From: Promethearchaeota archaeon
GTDB taxonomy: Archaea > Asgardarchaeota > Lokiarchaeia > Sigyniarchaeales > SOKP01
DNA: 12,225 nt
Direction: 5' to 3'
NCBI GenBank assembly: GCA_016840695.1
Contig: JAEORV010000010.1
Span: 1-12,225 of the forward strand
Below are positions 5,507 to 12,225 of the stretch, one piece after another. The notes below the pieces were generated by a model, which ran no database searches, was not told the DNA's origin, and saw only the letters and a program-made list of their open reading frames with translations. The translations under genes were made by a program, and so were the position numbers. The stretch's first letter is position 1. Each line of letters begins with the position of its first letter.

Positions 5507-8500
5507 ATGGATAAAGTTGGAGCAGTTTTAGTGGTTGGAGCCGGGATTGGAGGATCGCAAACGGCGTTAGACTTAGGTGACGCTGGATTTAAGGTATACT
5601 TGGTTGAATCCACTACCAGTATCGGTGGTGTGATGGCACAATTAGATAAGACCTTTCCAACAAACGATTGCGCCATGTGTATAGTTTCTCCAAAGTTAGT
5701 TGAAACGGGGAGGCATCAAAACATCGACTTGAGCATCAACTGCAAGATCCTTGATGTAAAGGGTGAAGCGGGAAATTTCACGGTTAAGGTTTTAAAGAAA
5801 TCGCTTTATGTAAATATGGATAAATGCACTGGTTGTGGAGTATGTGGTAAAGCGTGTCCCGTGGAAGCGATTGATGTTTTTAACGAAGGATTGGCTAAGT
5901 ATAGCGCAACTTCAGTAAAATATCCTCAAGCGGTACCACTGATATATGCCATCAATAAAGATTACTGTATAGGTTGTGGGATCTGTTTAGGCGTCTGTAA
6001 GGCAAAAGCCGTTGAATATGATCAGCAAGACGAAGAAGTGGACCTTAATGTAGGCGCAATAGTGTTAGCACCTGGTTTTGACGAATTTATCCCTGCCAAG
6101 GGAAATAAGTATGGGTATGGAAAGTACAAGAATGTTGTCACGAGCATCGAATTTGAGCGAATATTGAGCGCAAGTGGTCCATATTCGGGTAAAATCATAC
6201 GCCCTTCAGATGGAGACGTTCCAGAAAAGGTGGCCTTTCTTCAATGCATAGGATCTCGCGAGTTTAAAGACGGACAACCTTATTGCTCATCCGTTTGTTG
6301 TATGTACACCGCAAAAGAAGCCGTAATTGCCAAAGAACACATGGATCAAGTGAATCCAACAATATTTTCAATGGATATTCGGGCATATGGTAAAGACTTT
6401 GACAAGTACATTAATCGTGCTCAAGAAGAATATGGAGTTCGTTACATACGTAGTCGCATCTCTCATATAGAAGAGGATAAAACAACTAAAGATTTGATCT
6501 TGACTTACGAAGCTGAGAATGGAGAAATCATTAAAGAAAACTTTAACATGGTCGTGCTTTCGGTAGGATTGAATCCACCTGACGACGGAAAATATCTCGG
6601 AGAGATGTTTGGAATTGAACTAAACGAATTCAATTTCGCAAAAACCGATATATTCAATCCTGTTCAAACATCTAAGCGAGGTATTTTTGCGTGTGGTGCT
6701 TTTACATCCCCAAAGGATATTCCTGAAACGGTAACTCAGGCAAGTGCCGCTGCGGGATGTGTAAACCAATTACTATACGATCAGAGAGACACGCTCATAA
6801 CTGAAAAAGTACTTCCCCCAGAGATATACGTGGCAGGGCAACCACCAAGAATTGGTTGCTTTATATGTCATTGTGGAATAAATATAGGAGGGTATGTAGA
6901 TGTACCAGAAGTAACACGCTATGCAGGAACTCTACCAAATGTCGTATTAGCCGACAGAAACCTTTACACTTGTTCAGCAGACACCCAAACTATTATTAAA
7001 GAAAAAGTTTTAGAATATAATCTTAATCGTGTTATAGTTGCCTCGTGTACGCCGAGAACGCACGAGCCCTTATTTCAAGAAACGATAAGAGAAGCGGGTT
7101 TGAATAGATACTTGTTTCAAATGGCAAATATCAGGGATCAATGTTCCTGGGTTCACATGCACGAGCCTGAAAAAGCAACAGAAAAAGCAAAAGATTTAGT
7201 AAGAATGGCCGTGAATAAGGCTCGCGATATTCAACCCTTAGAACGGATAAAACTGCCAGTGACTCAAAAAGCATTGGTGATTGGTGGTGGAATCACGGGT
7301 ATGGTAGCTGCGTTTAACTTTGCGTCCCAAGAATATGAAACATATTTAGTAGAAAAGGGTAAGGAATTTGGTGGACACGCAAGACATATTTATACCACTC
7401 TTGAAGAGGGAAATGTCCAAGAATACTTATCAAACTTAATCGATAATGTAACAACTCACAAATTCATTCACGCATATACCGAAGCTGAGATTGAAAATAT
7501 TGATGGATACATAGGTAATTTTAAATCATCAATACTTCACGGACCTTCAAAAGAGCGGGTTGAATTTGACCATGGTGTGGTTGTTGTTGCAACTGGTGCG
7601 AACGAATATGAACCAAAAGAATACTTGTATGGTCAAGATAGTAGAGTGATTAAACAATCTGATTTTGAAAAATTAATAAACACTACAGACGAGATTAATA
7701 ATAAAAAATCCGTAGTAATGATCCAGTGCGTGGGTTCAAGAAACGAAGAACATCCTTATTGTAGCAAGATGTGCTGTGCGGAAGCTATAAAAAATGCTAT
7801 TAAAGCAAAGGAACTAAATCCATCCTTAGAAGTAGTTATTTTATTTAGAGACATACGAACCTATGGTTTCAAAGAACTTTACTACCGTAAGGCTCGGGCG
7901 GCAGGAATAGTATTTATTCGCTACGACGAAAAAATTCTTCCAGAAGTTACATCCGAGGGAAATAATTTAAAAATTGAAGTTACAAGTCCTAAAATGGGAA
8001 AGATCACGATTAGTTCAGATTTATTAGTCTTGAGTGCGGGTATTGTAGCACAAGGAGAAGCAAACGAGGAACTTGCTAAGATATTAAAAGTACCACTAAA
8101 TGAGGATCACTTTTTCTTGGAAGCTCATGTGAAGCTTCGCCCAGTTGATTTTGCCACCGAAGGCGTGTTTGTTGCGGGTTTAGCGCATTGTCCAAAGACT
8201 ATTGAGGACTCCATCTCTCAAGCAAACGCTGCAGTTTCAAGAGCGTGTACTATTCTTTCAAAGGACGAAGTGGAGGCAGAAGGAAAAGTTGCCAGCGTGG
8301 ATATGGCGCGGTGTAGTGGATGTGGAATGTGCATTGAAAATTGTGCGTATAACGCCATTGAACTCATTGAAGATAGAAGGTTTGGAATTGTCGCTTCTAT
8401 AAATAAAGCACTCTGTAAAGGATGTGGTGCCTGTTCGGGAAATTGCAGGTGCTCCGCAATTGATATTGCAGGATTTACGAGTGAACAAATATTTGAAATG

Positions 8501-8518
8501 ATAACCGGGAGGGTTTAA
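5507..8518 (+). CDS. hdrA: Fused double HdrA (HdrA-HdrA'), two FAD domains
   Basis: Large flavin-based bifurcation-type subunit, 1003 aa, equal end to end to the two separate proteins at 1720-3030 and 3035-4732. Residues 1-425: FAD loop GAGIGG (11-16), TFPTNDCAMC, inserted ferredoxin with Cys107/110/113/117 and Cys154/157/160/164, then QCIGSR and YCSSVCCMYT. Residues ~426-447 form a linker. Residues 448-1003: N-terminal HdrA domain with CHCG (Cys454, Cys456, plus an extra Cys451), second FAD loop GGGITG (593-598), QCVGSR, YCSKMCC, and a C-terminal ferredoxin with Cys936/939/942/946 and Cys970/973/976/980. The second inserted cluster has regular CxxC spacing, unlike its split paralogue. It lies 2 bp before a short mvhD and the Flx genes. 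HdrA-HdrA fusions are known elsewhere; a fused and a split version side by side is unusual. A BamE-like role is an alternative, but no Bam catalytic subunit is here. Confidence 0.92.
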   Translation: MDKVGAVLVVGAGIGGSQTALDLGDAGFKVYLVESTTSIGGVMAQLDKTFPTNDCAMCIVSPKLVETGRHQNIDLSINCKILDVKGEAGNFTVKVLKKSLYVNMDKCTGCGVCGKACPVEAIDVFNEGLAKYSATSVKYPQAVPLIYAINKDYCIGCGICLGVCKAKAVEYDQQDEEVDLNVGAIVLAPGFDEFIPAKGNKYGYGKYKNVVTSIEFERILSASGPYSGKIIRPSDGDVPEKVAFLQCIGSREFKDGQPYCSSVCCMYTAKEAVIAKEHMDQVNPTIFSMDIRAYGKDFDKYINRAQEEYGVRYIRSRISHIEEDKTTKDLILTYEAENGEIIKENFNMVVLSVGLNPPDDGKYLGEMFGIELNEFNFAKTDIFNPVQTSKRGIFACGAFTSPKDIPETVTQASAAAGCVNQLLYDQRDTLITEKVLPPEIYVAGQPPRIGCFICHCGINIGGYVDVPEVTRYAGTLPNVVLADRNLYTCSADTQTIIKEKVLEYNLNRVIVASCTPRTHEPLFQETIREAGLNRYLFQMANIRDQCSWVHMHEPEKATEKAKDLVRMAVNKARDIQPLERIKLPVTQKALVIGGGITGMVAAFNFASQEYETYLVEKGKEFGGHARHIYTTLEEGNVQEYLSNLIDNVTTHKFIHAYTEAEIENIDGYIGNFKSSILHGPSKERVEFDHGVVVVATGANEYEPKEYLYGQDSRVIKQSDFEKLINTTDEINNKKSVVMIQCVGSRNEEHPYCSKMCCAEAIKNAIKAKELNPSLEVVILFRDIRTYGFKELYYRKARAAGIVFIRYDEKILPEVTSEGNNLKIEVTSPKMGKITISSDLLVLSAGIVAQGEANEELAKILKVPLNEDHFFLEAHVKLRPVDFATEGVFVAGLAHCPKTIEDSISQANAAVSRACTILSKDEVEAEGKVASVDMARCSGCGMCIENCAYNAIELIEDRRFGIVASINKALCKGCGACSGNCRCSAIDIAGFTSEQIFEMITGRV
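8507..8513 (+). promoter_or_regulatory. Shine-Dalgarno site for the short mvhD gene
   Basis: GGGAGGG at the end of the fused hdrA gene, 7 nt before the ATG at 8521. Confidence 0.55.
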
Positions 8519-8520
8519 AA

Positions 8521-8970
8521 ATGAACAAAGCAGTTGTAGAGTCAAAACAAGACGAGGAATGGCAGCCAAAAATAATAGCATTTTTATGTAATTGGTGCTC
8601 TTATGCTGGAGCCGATTTAGCAGGCGTAAGCAGGATACAATATCCCCCAACTATTCGAGTTGTAAGGGTTCCATGTTCTGGAAGAATTAATCCATTCTTC
8701 ATCATAAAGAGCTTGATTGATGGGTGGGACGGTGTAGTTGTTTCAGGCTGTCATCCAGGGGATTGTCATTATATTAGCGGGAATTTAGTGGCTAGAAGGA
8801 GATTTGCCATAGTTAAAGAACTCCTGGATTTTATTGGAATTGAACCCGACAGAGTCCACTTTATGTGGGCTTCTGCCGCTGAAGGAGAGTTATTTGCGGT
8901 TATGATCAGAAAGATTTCTGAGTTAGTAAAGAAACTAGGTCCTAATAAAAAATTTGAAAAAAAATGGTGA
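8521..8970 (+). CDS. flxD: MvhD/FlxD-type [2Fe-2S] subunit, short form
   Basis: 149 aa, the usual length of MvhD/FlxD. A short polar N-terminus precedes the domain with Cys23-x2-Cys26 (CNWCSYAGAD), Cys52 and Cys77/Cys82 (GCHPGDCHY). It links a dehydrogenase module to HdrA. Because it sits between the fused HdrA and flxB, it is named here as the FlxD of the Flx module; mvhD would be equally fair. It lacks the C-terminal extension of its paralogue at 4732. The two are strikingly similar around CNWCSYAGADLAGVSRIQYPP: over about 60 bases (4768-4827 and 8590-8649) only about six positions differ, all in third codon positions. The gene ends in TGA within the ribosome-binding region of the next gene. 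Confidence 0.9.
   Translation: MNKAVVESKQDEEWQPKIIAFLCNWCSYAGADLAGVSRIQYPPTIRVVRVPCSGRINPFFIIKSLIDGWDGVVVSGCHPGDCHYISGNLVARRRFAIVKELLDFIGIEPDRVHFMWASAAEGELFAVMIRKISELVKKLGPNKKFEKKW
8965..8970 (+). promoter_or_regulatory. Shine-Dalgarno site deciding the flxB start
   Basis: TGGTGA overlaps the flxD stop and lies 5 nt before the ATG at 8976. The earlier in-frame ATG at 8964 has only A-rich sequence upstream, so 8976 is preferred; the difference is four residues. Confidence 0.55.
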
Positions 8971-8975
8971 AACAA

Positions 8976-9998
8976 ATGGGAGATATTCAAGCTGAAAATG
9001 TAGAAATTGAGAAAAAAATGAGAGAGGTCGCGAGAAGTTTACTTATAGAGAAGGAAGTCGACGTAATCATAGGATATGCGCGTGGTACGGTTCCATTGAG
9101 TTCATCTCCAATATTTATTAAAAATGTTGAAGATATCGATAGTTTAATTTGGGATAATCTATGTTATGTAAACCTTGCGAGATATGTAGTACCACCACTC
9201 ACTGAATTCGTTGATAACGAAAAAGTTGAATTAAAAGTAGGAATCGTTTCAAAAGGGTGCGTTGCGAGAGCCCTGATCCATTTAGCAAAAGAAAAACAAG
9301 TTGATCCCGAAAAAATAAAGATCATAGGAATCCCCTGCAATGGGGTTGTGAACCGAAGAAGAATTGAAAAGGAACTGGGAGAAAAAGAAGTACTTGAAAT
9401 TTCGGTTTCAAACGATCAGGTGATTGTTAAGGGAAAAGATTTTGAAGAAGTTTTACCATATCAAGATTACTTAAATGAATTATGCAAGACATGTAAGGTG
9501 AAATCTCCCCCTATGTCTTCTTCGCTCTCTGATGTTATAGTTGGAGAATCGATCGAAATTTCATCCGTGGAAGATGACTTTTCCGATTTGTCAGAATACG
9601 AATCAAAAACACCTGAAGAGAAATGGGAGGTCATTACAGAACTTCTGAGTGATTGCACGAGGTGTTATGCGTGTCGAGAAGCGTGTCCCATGTGCTATTG
9701 TAATCTCTGTTTTGTCGATCAAAATAAACCCATATGGTTTGGAAAAACCTCAGAAATGTCAGATATAATCGTCTTTCATTTGGTTCGAGCAATGCATATG
9801 GCAGGGAGGTGCGTAGGGTGTGGTGCTTGTAGTAGTGTTTGTCCCATGGGAATAGATCTAAAGTTAATCAACAGAAAATTAGAAAAAATCGTGAAAGAAA
9901 GATTTGATTTTACTGCCGGTTTAAGTCTTGACGTGATGCCTCCAATGATGACTCAAAAAATGGAAGATTCGGAAGATTTCATGTTAGGAGAGCATTAA
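8976..9998 (+). CDS. flxB: FlxB-like iron-sulfur protein (F420-dehydrogenase-beta-like N-terminus plus two [4Fe-4S] clusters)
   Basis: 340 aa electron-transfer subunit of an NAD(P)H dehydrogenase module that feeds HdrA. The N-terminal ~175 residues resemble the FrhB/FdhB fold used in this family: VDVIIGYARG near the start, a KGC-x-RAL motif with Cys95, IPCNG with Cys121, and LCKTC with Cys170/Cys173. A variable acidic, serine-rich linker (about residues 178-215) precedes a two-cluster ferredoxin domain: Cys227/230/233/237, followed by the Cys-dense CPMCYCNLC, then Cys279/282/285/289 in GRCVGCGACSSVCP. It has no flavin loop of its own. Between flxD and flxC the context fits a Flox (FlxABCD) set, in which FlxB and FlxC relay electrons from FlxA to FlxD. 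The name is by similarity of domain plan and neighbours and is less certain than the family. Confidence 0.82.
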   Translation: MGDIQAENVEIEKKMREVARSLLIEKEVDVIIGYARGTVPLSSSPIFIKNVEDIDSLIWDNLCYVNLARYVVPPLTEFVDNEKVELKVGIVSKGCVARALIHLAKEKQVDPEKIKIIGIPCNGVVNRRRIEKELGEKEVLEISVSNDQVIVKGKDFEEVLPYQDYLNELCKTCKVKSPPMSSSLSDVIVGESIEISSVEDDFSDLSEYESKTPEEKWEVITELLSDCTRCYACREACPMCYCNLCFVDQNKPIWFGKTSEMSDIIVFHLVRAMHMAGRCVGCGACSSVCPMGIDLKLINRKLEKIVKERFDFTAGLSLDVMPPMMTQKMEDSEDFMLGEH

Positions 9999-10001
9999 TG
10001 T

Positions 10002-10006
10002 GGTGA
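10002..10006 (+). promoter_or_regulatory. Shine-Dalgarno site for flxC with a GTG start
   Basis: GGTGA lies 8 nt before the GTG at 10015, in the 16-bp gap after flxB. It supports a GTG start. Confidence 0.5.
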
Positions 10007-10014
10007 GTTAAAAA

Positions 10015-11085
10015 GTGAAGGAAAAAATACTTAAGAAAGACCAAGTAAAGCAATTACACGAAGATTTATCAAGATATTACAGTTTCTATGCGCCAACGAA
10101 AGTTAAGGGAAACATAGTTTTTAAGAAAATTACAAATCCCGAAGATATAGAACTTGAATATCTTAATTCAAAAATTCCACCAAAAGAAATATTATTTCCT
10201 AGAATGGAAACACTCTTTTCATATAAAATCGATGAAAAAAACATTGAAATAGAACCAAGAACAGATCTAGAGGAAAAAATCCTCATATTTGGCGTTCGTC
10301 CGTGCGATGCGTATAGTTTTAGTTTATTGGAAACCTTTTTCAACTTTGGTCAGTTTAAGGACGATTTATTTATGAAGAAAAAAGAGAATACTGTCGTCAT
10401 AGGATTGGCCTGTAATACTCCAAGAGCCACTTGTTTCTGCACGTCTCTCGATTATAACGGGCATCCTCACAGAAAAGATGATGTTGACATTTTTCTTACA
10501 GATTTAGGTGAGAATTACCTTGTAAATCCAATAAGCGAGACGGGAAAAGCCATCATTGATAAATTAGCTTGGCTATCTGAAGCTAATAATGATGATCTAC
10601 AAAAAGCGGAAGAGCTTTCGAAGAAGGCGGAATCTTTAATTTCTACTAAGCTCGATCTTCAACACACGGCAGAGATTTTAGATCCAAGTTTTAATCATCC
10701 ATTATGGAAAGAAGTGAGCGAAAATTGTCTCGGTTGCGGTACTTGCACTTTTTTATGTCCAACTTGCACGTGTTTTGACGTAGTTGAGGATGTAGATCAC
10801 TATAATAATAGGGGTAAAAGAGTTCGTATATGGGACACATGCCAGTTTTGTCTTTACACCCTTGAAACGAGCGGTCATAATCCTCGAAACACTAAAATCG
10901 AGAGATGCAGGAACCGTGTTTTACATAAGTTTAACTATTACCCAAAAAATTATGATTTAATAGGATGCGTTGGATGTGGAAGGTGCATTCACTTATGTCC
11001 CGTTAATAACGATCTGAGAGAGATCATCAAGAAGATAAATGCTATAAAAAATGAGAATAAAAAGGAGGAAGTTGTTGTTGCTTAG
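10015..11085 (+). CDS. flxC: FlxC-like iron-sulfur subunit (sulfhydrogenase beta / AsrA family)
   Basis: 356 aa. The family includes the beta subunit of archaeal sulfhydrogenase (HydB) and anaerobic sulfite reductase A; these proteins carry electrons between an NAD(P)H-FAD subunit and a partner. The N-terminal ~200 residues contain the family marker GVRPCD (Cys97) and a Cys-rich LACNTPRATCFCTS segment. The C-terminal ferredoxin domain has Cys238/241/244/248 (CLGCGTCTFLCPTCTC), DTCQFC (Cys276/279) and Cys318/321/324/328 (CVGCGRCIHLCP). The start is GTG, supported by GGTGA 8 nt upstream. The last 8 bases overlap the next gene, whose product is the usual gamma-type partner of this family. No hydrogenase catalytic subunits follow, so an Flx module is the better reading than a sulfhydrogenase. 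Confidence 0.85.
   Translation: MKEKILKKDQVKQLHEDLSRYYSFYAPTKVKGNIVFKKITNPEDIELEYLNSKIPPKEILFPRMETLFSYKIDEKNIEIEPRTDLEEKILIFGVRPCDAYSFSLLETFFNFGQFKDDLFMKKKENTVVIGLACNTPRATCFCTSLDYNGHPHRKDDVDIFLTDLGENYLVNPISETGKAIIDKLAWLSEANNDDLQKAEELSKKAESLISTKLDLQHTAEILDPSFNHPLWKEVSENCLGCGTCTFLCPTCTCFDVVEDVDHYNNRGKRVRIWDTCQFCLYTLETSGHNPRNTKIERCRNRVLHKFNYYPKNYDLIGCVGCGRCIHLCPVNNDLREIIKKINAIKNENKKEEVVVA
11061..11068 (+). promoter_or_regulatory. Shine-Dalgarno site deciding the flxA start (TTG)
   Basis: AAAGGAGG near the end of flxC lies 9 nt before TTG 11078 (6 nt before TTG 11075). The in-frame ATG at 11051 lies upstream of this site and so is probably not used. Confidence 0.6.
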
Positions 11086-11917
11086 CCCGTATATTCCAAT
11101 GTTAACAACCATAAAATCCATTGTATCAGAAAATGGAGTTAATGATATTAAAACCTATGAATTGGTGTTTAAGAACAAGGAAGACGAAGAAAAATTTGAT
11201 TACATTCCAGGACAATTTGCCGAAATCAGCTTAATTGGGAAAGGTGAGTGTCCCATAGGTATTGCATCGTCTCCTACAGAAAAGGGATCGATCAAATTTA
11301 CCATTAAAAAGATGGGAACCGTCACTTCAGCGATTCATAATTGTGAGGTGGGAGATATTATCGGTGTCAGGGGTCCCTTAGGAAACGGATGGCCGATTGA
11401 AGAATTAAAAGGAAAAAATATCATAGTCATAGGGGGAGGATTTGCCTTTTCGACCTTGCGTTCTTTAGTATATTACATGTTGCACGAAGATAATCGGGCC
11501 AATTTTAAAGATATCACGGTGATCTATGGGAATAGAAACTGCTCAGAAATTCTTTATCAAGACGATTTAATGAAATGGGAGAGAATGGAAGACATAGATG
11601 TGGCATTGACCATTGATTGTGCTGAAGAAGGGTGGGACGGAAGGGTAGGTTTCGTAGCTCCTATAGTTGAGGCTGTTAGCCCCTCTCCTGAGAATGCCGT
11701 AGCAATCGTGTGTGGACCTCCAATAATGATAAAAACTACTGAAGATGTCCTTGATAAATTGAACTTTCAACCCGAACAGATTCTAGAGTCTTTAGAGATG
11801 AGAATGAAATGTGGAATCGGAAAGTGTGGAAGGTGTAATATTGGTGAAAAATTTGTATGTATCGATGGACCAGTGTTTTCTCAAGCAGAATTGAGAAAAA
11901 TGCATGGAGATCGTTAA
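11078..11917 (+). CDS. flxA: FlxA-like FAD/NAD(P)-binding oxidoreductase (sulfhydrogenase gamma / AsrB / PyrK type)
   Basis: Entry point for NAD(P)H electrons: FAD takes a hydride and passes electrons to a [2Fe-2S] cluster and then to FlxC/FlxB. 279 aa from TTG 11078, a normal family length. It starts with LSPYIPMLTTI, which matches the common NPYxPxxATI opening of this family and supports this TTG over the ATG at 11051. A ferredoxin-reductase-type FAD barrel follows (PGQFAEISLIG, then PIGIASSP), then a nucleotide-binding domain (VIGGGFAFSTLRSL, VIYGNRN, and CGPPIMIK). The C-terminal [2Fe-2S] site is Cys245-x4-Cys250-x2-Cys253-x7-Cys261. The glycine loop reads GGGFAFSTLR, a variant of the usual GGxGxAPLR. 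Whether NADH or NADPH is used cannot be told. It overlaps flxC by 8 bp, so translation is coupled. Confidence 0.87.
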   Translation: MLSPYIPMLTTIKSIVSENGVNDIKTYELVFKNKEDEEKFDYIPGQFAEISLIGKGECPIGIASSPTEKGSIKFTIKKMGTVTSAIHNCEVGDIIGVRGPLGNGWPIEELKGKNIIVIGGGFAFSTLRSLVYYMLHEDNRANFKDITVIYGNRNCSEILYQDDLMKWERMEDIDVALTIDCAEEGWDGRVGFVAPIVEAVSPSPENAVAIVCGPPIMIKTTEDVLDKLNFQPEQILESLEMRMKCGIGKCGRCNIGEKFVCIDGPVFSQAELRKMHGDR

Positions 11918-11959
11918 AAAATAATCTGTTATAATTAATAATAGAAGAGTAGAAAAAAA
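11918..11959. other. Short AT-rich spacer before the FrhB-like gene
   Basis: 42 bases, almost all A and T. It contains TTAAAAAATA just after the flxA stop, which could act as a TATA element, and ATTAATAAT (11934-11942), one base different from the 9-mer half-site seen in the upstream region. No terminator hairpin is visible. Confidence 0.3.
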
Positions 11960-12225
11960 ATGGTTAGTGAAATCATACCAAAATCGTTTGAAGATTTAAT
12001 AAAGGAAGTCCACGATAAAGGAATCTGTGGTGAATGTGGAGGGTGCGTGAGTTTTTGTTCGGCTGCTGAATTAAAAGCAATAGAAATGTCAGAGTCAGGT
12101 CCTCCTGTCTATAGTAATAAAGATAATTGCCTCCATTGTGGGTTGTGTTACCTAGTATGTCCTCAGACCTGGGTGTTAAATGAAGAATTGAACGATAGGT
12201 TTAATTATAAGGTTTCAATTGGTAA
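11960..12225 (+). CDS. Coenzyme F420 hydrogenase/dehydrogenase beta (FrhB/FdhB)-like protein, N-terminal fragment cut by the window edge
   Basis: Open from ATG 11960 to the last base, 88 complete codons, continuing beyond the window. The visible part has the FrhB-family opening GICGECGGCVSFC (Cys23/26/29/33), then a ferredoxin-type motif Cys57/60/63/67 in CLHCGLCYLVCPQ. FrhB-type proteins bind FAD and iron-sulfur clusters and exchange electrons between F420 and other carriers; homologues lacking F420 use also exist, for example with ferredoxin. The FAD- and F420-binding region is outside the window, so the substrate is open. Following flxA by 42 bp on the same strand, it is probably part of the same electron-transfer system, providing a second electron entry or exit besides NAD(P)H. 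Confidence 0.8.
   Translation, partial: MVSEIIPKSFEDLIKEVHDKGICGECGGCVSFCSAAELKAIEMSESGPPVYSNKDNCLHCGLCYLVCPQTWVLNEELNDRFNYKVSIG

Noticed and set aside
8258..8650. 130-codon open frame on the minus strand across the hdrA/mvhD junction
   Set aside because: It lies opposite two strongly recognised iron-sulfur genes, shows no family pattern, and is explained by antisense of constrained codons.
235..8970. Benzoyl-CoA reductase (Bam) complex
   Set aside because: Large HdrA-like and long MvhD-like proteins recall BamE and BamF, but no tungsten enzyme (BamB), BamC or Nuo-like BamG/H/I genes are in the window.
10015..11917. Sulfhydrogenase (Hyd) or anaerobic sulfite reductase (Asr) operon
   Set aside because: flxC and flxA products match the beta and gamma families, but no hydrogenase catalytic subunits or siroheme sulfite reductase gene follow; the MvhD/Hdr neighbours fit an Flx module better.

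Overview
This is a dense, one-strand block of electron-transfer genes. All ten recognisable genes read left to right, separated by 0-16 bp or short overlaps except for two AT-rich gaps (1612-1719 and 11918-11959) and the AT-rich upstream region 1-234. Every protein belongs to the heterodisulfide reductase (Hdr), MvhD, Flx (Flox) or F420-dehydrogenase-beta families. No ribosomal, tRNA, mobile-element or CRISPR sequence is visible.

The source is most likely an anaerobic, AT-rich archaeon. The evidence is circumstantial: very AT-rich spacers with BRE/TATA-like elements, frequent AGA/AGG and ATA codons, GGTGA/GGAGG ribosome-binding sites with some TTG and GTG starts, and an FrhB-like (coenzyme F420) protein at the right edge. 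An Asgard (Lokiarchaeia-like) or alkane-oxidising or methanogen-related archaeon would fit. A low-GC anaerobic bacterium cannot be excluded, because Flx-Hdr clusters are best known from bacteria.

Layout. (1) 1-234: upstream region with a candidate promoter and repeated 9-mer palindromic half-sites. (2) 235-1611: hdrC and hdrB, the thiol/disulfide-active module with two complete noncubane-cluster CCG motifs. (3) 1720-5493: an HdrA made as two adjacent polypeptides with complementary domains, followed by a long MvhD with an extra C-terminal domain. (4) 5507-8970: a second HdrA in which the same two halves are fused into 1003 residues, followed by a short MvhD. (5) 8976-11917: flxB, flxC and flxA, an NAD(P)H-oxidising module. 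(6) 11960 to the edge: the start of an F420 hydrogenase/dehydrogenase beta-type protein.

Inferred function. NAD(P)H enters through FlxA and passes via FlxC/FlxB and an MvhD to an HdrA flavin. There, electron bifurcation (or confurcation in reverse) would couple a low-potential acceptor such as ferredoxin to reduction of a disulfide, or an unknown acceptor, on HdrB. The FrhB-like protein could add an F420H2 or ferredoxin entry. The most unusual feature is the set of two HdrA-MvhD units, one split and one fused, sharing a single HdrBC and a single Flx module. No hydrogenase or formate dehydrogenase catalytic subunit is present in the window.
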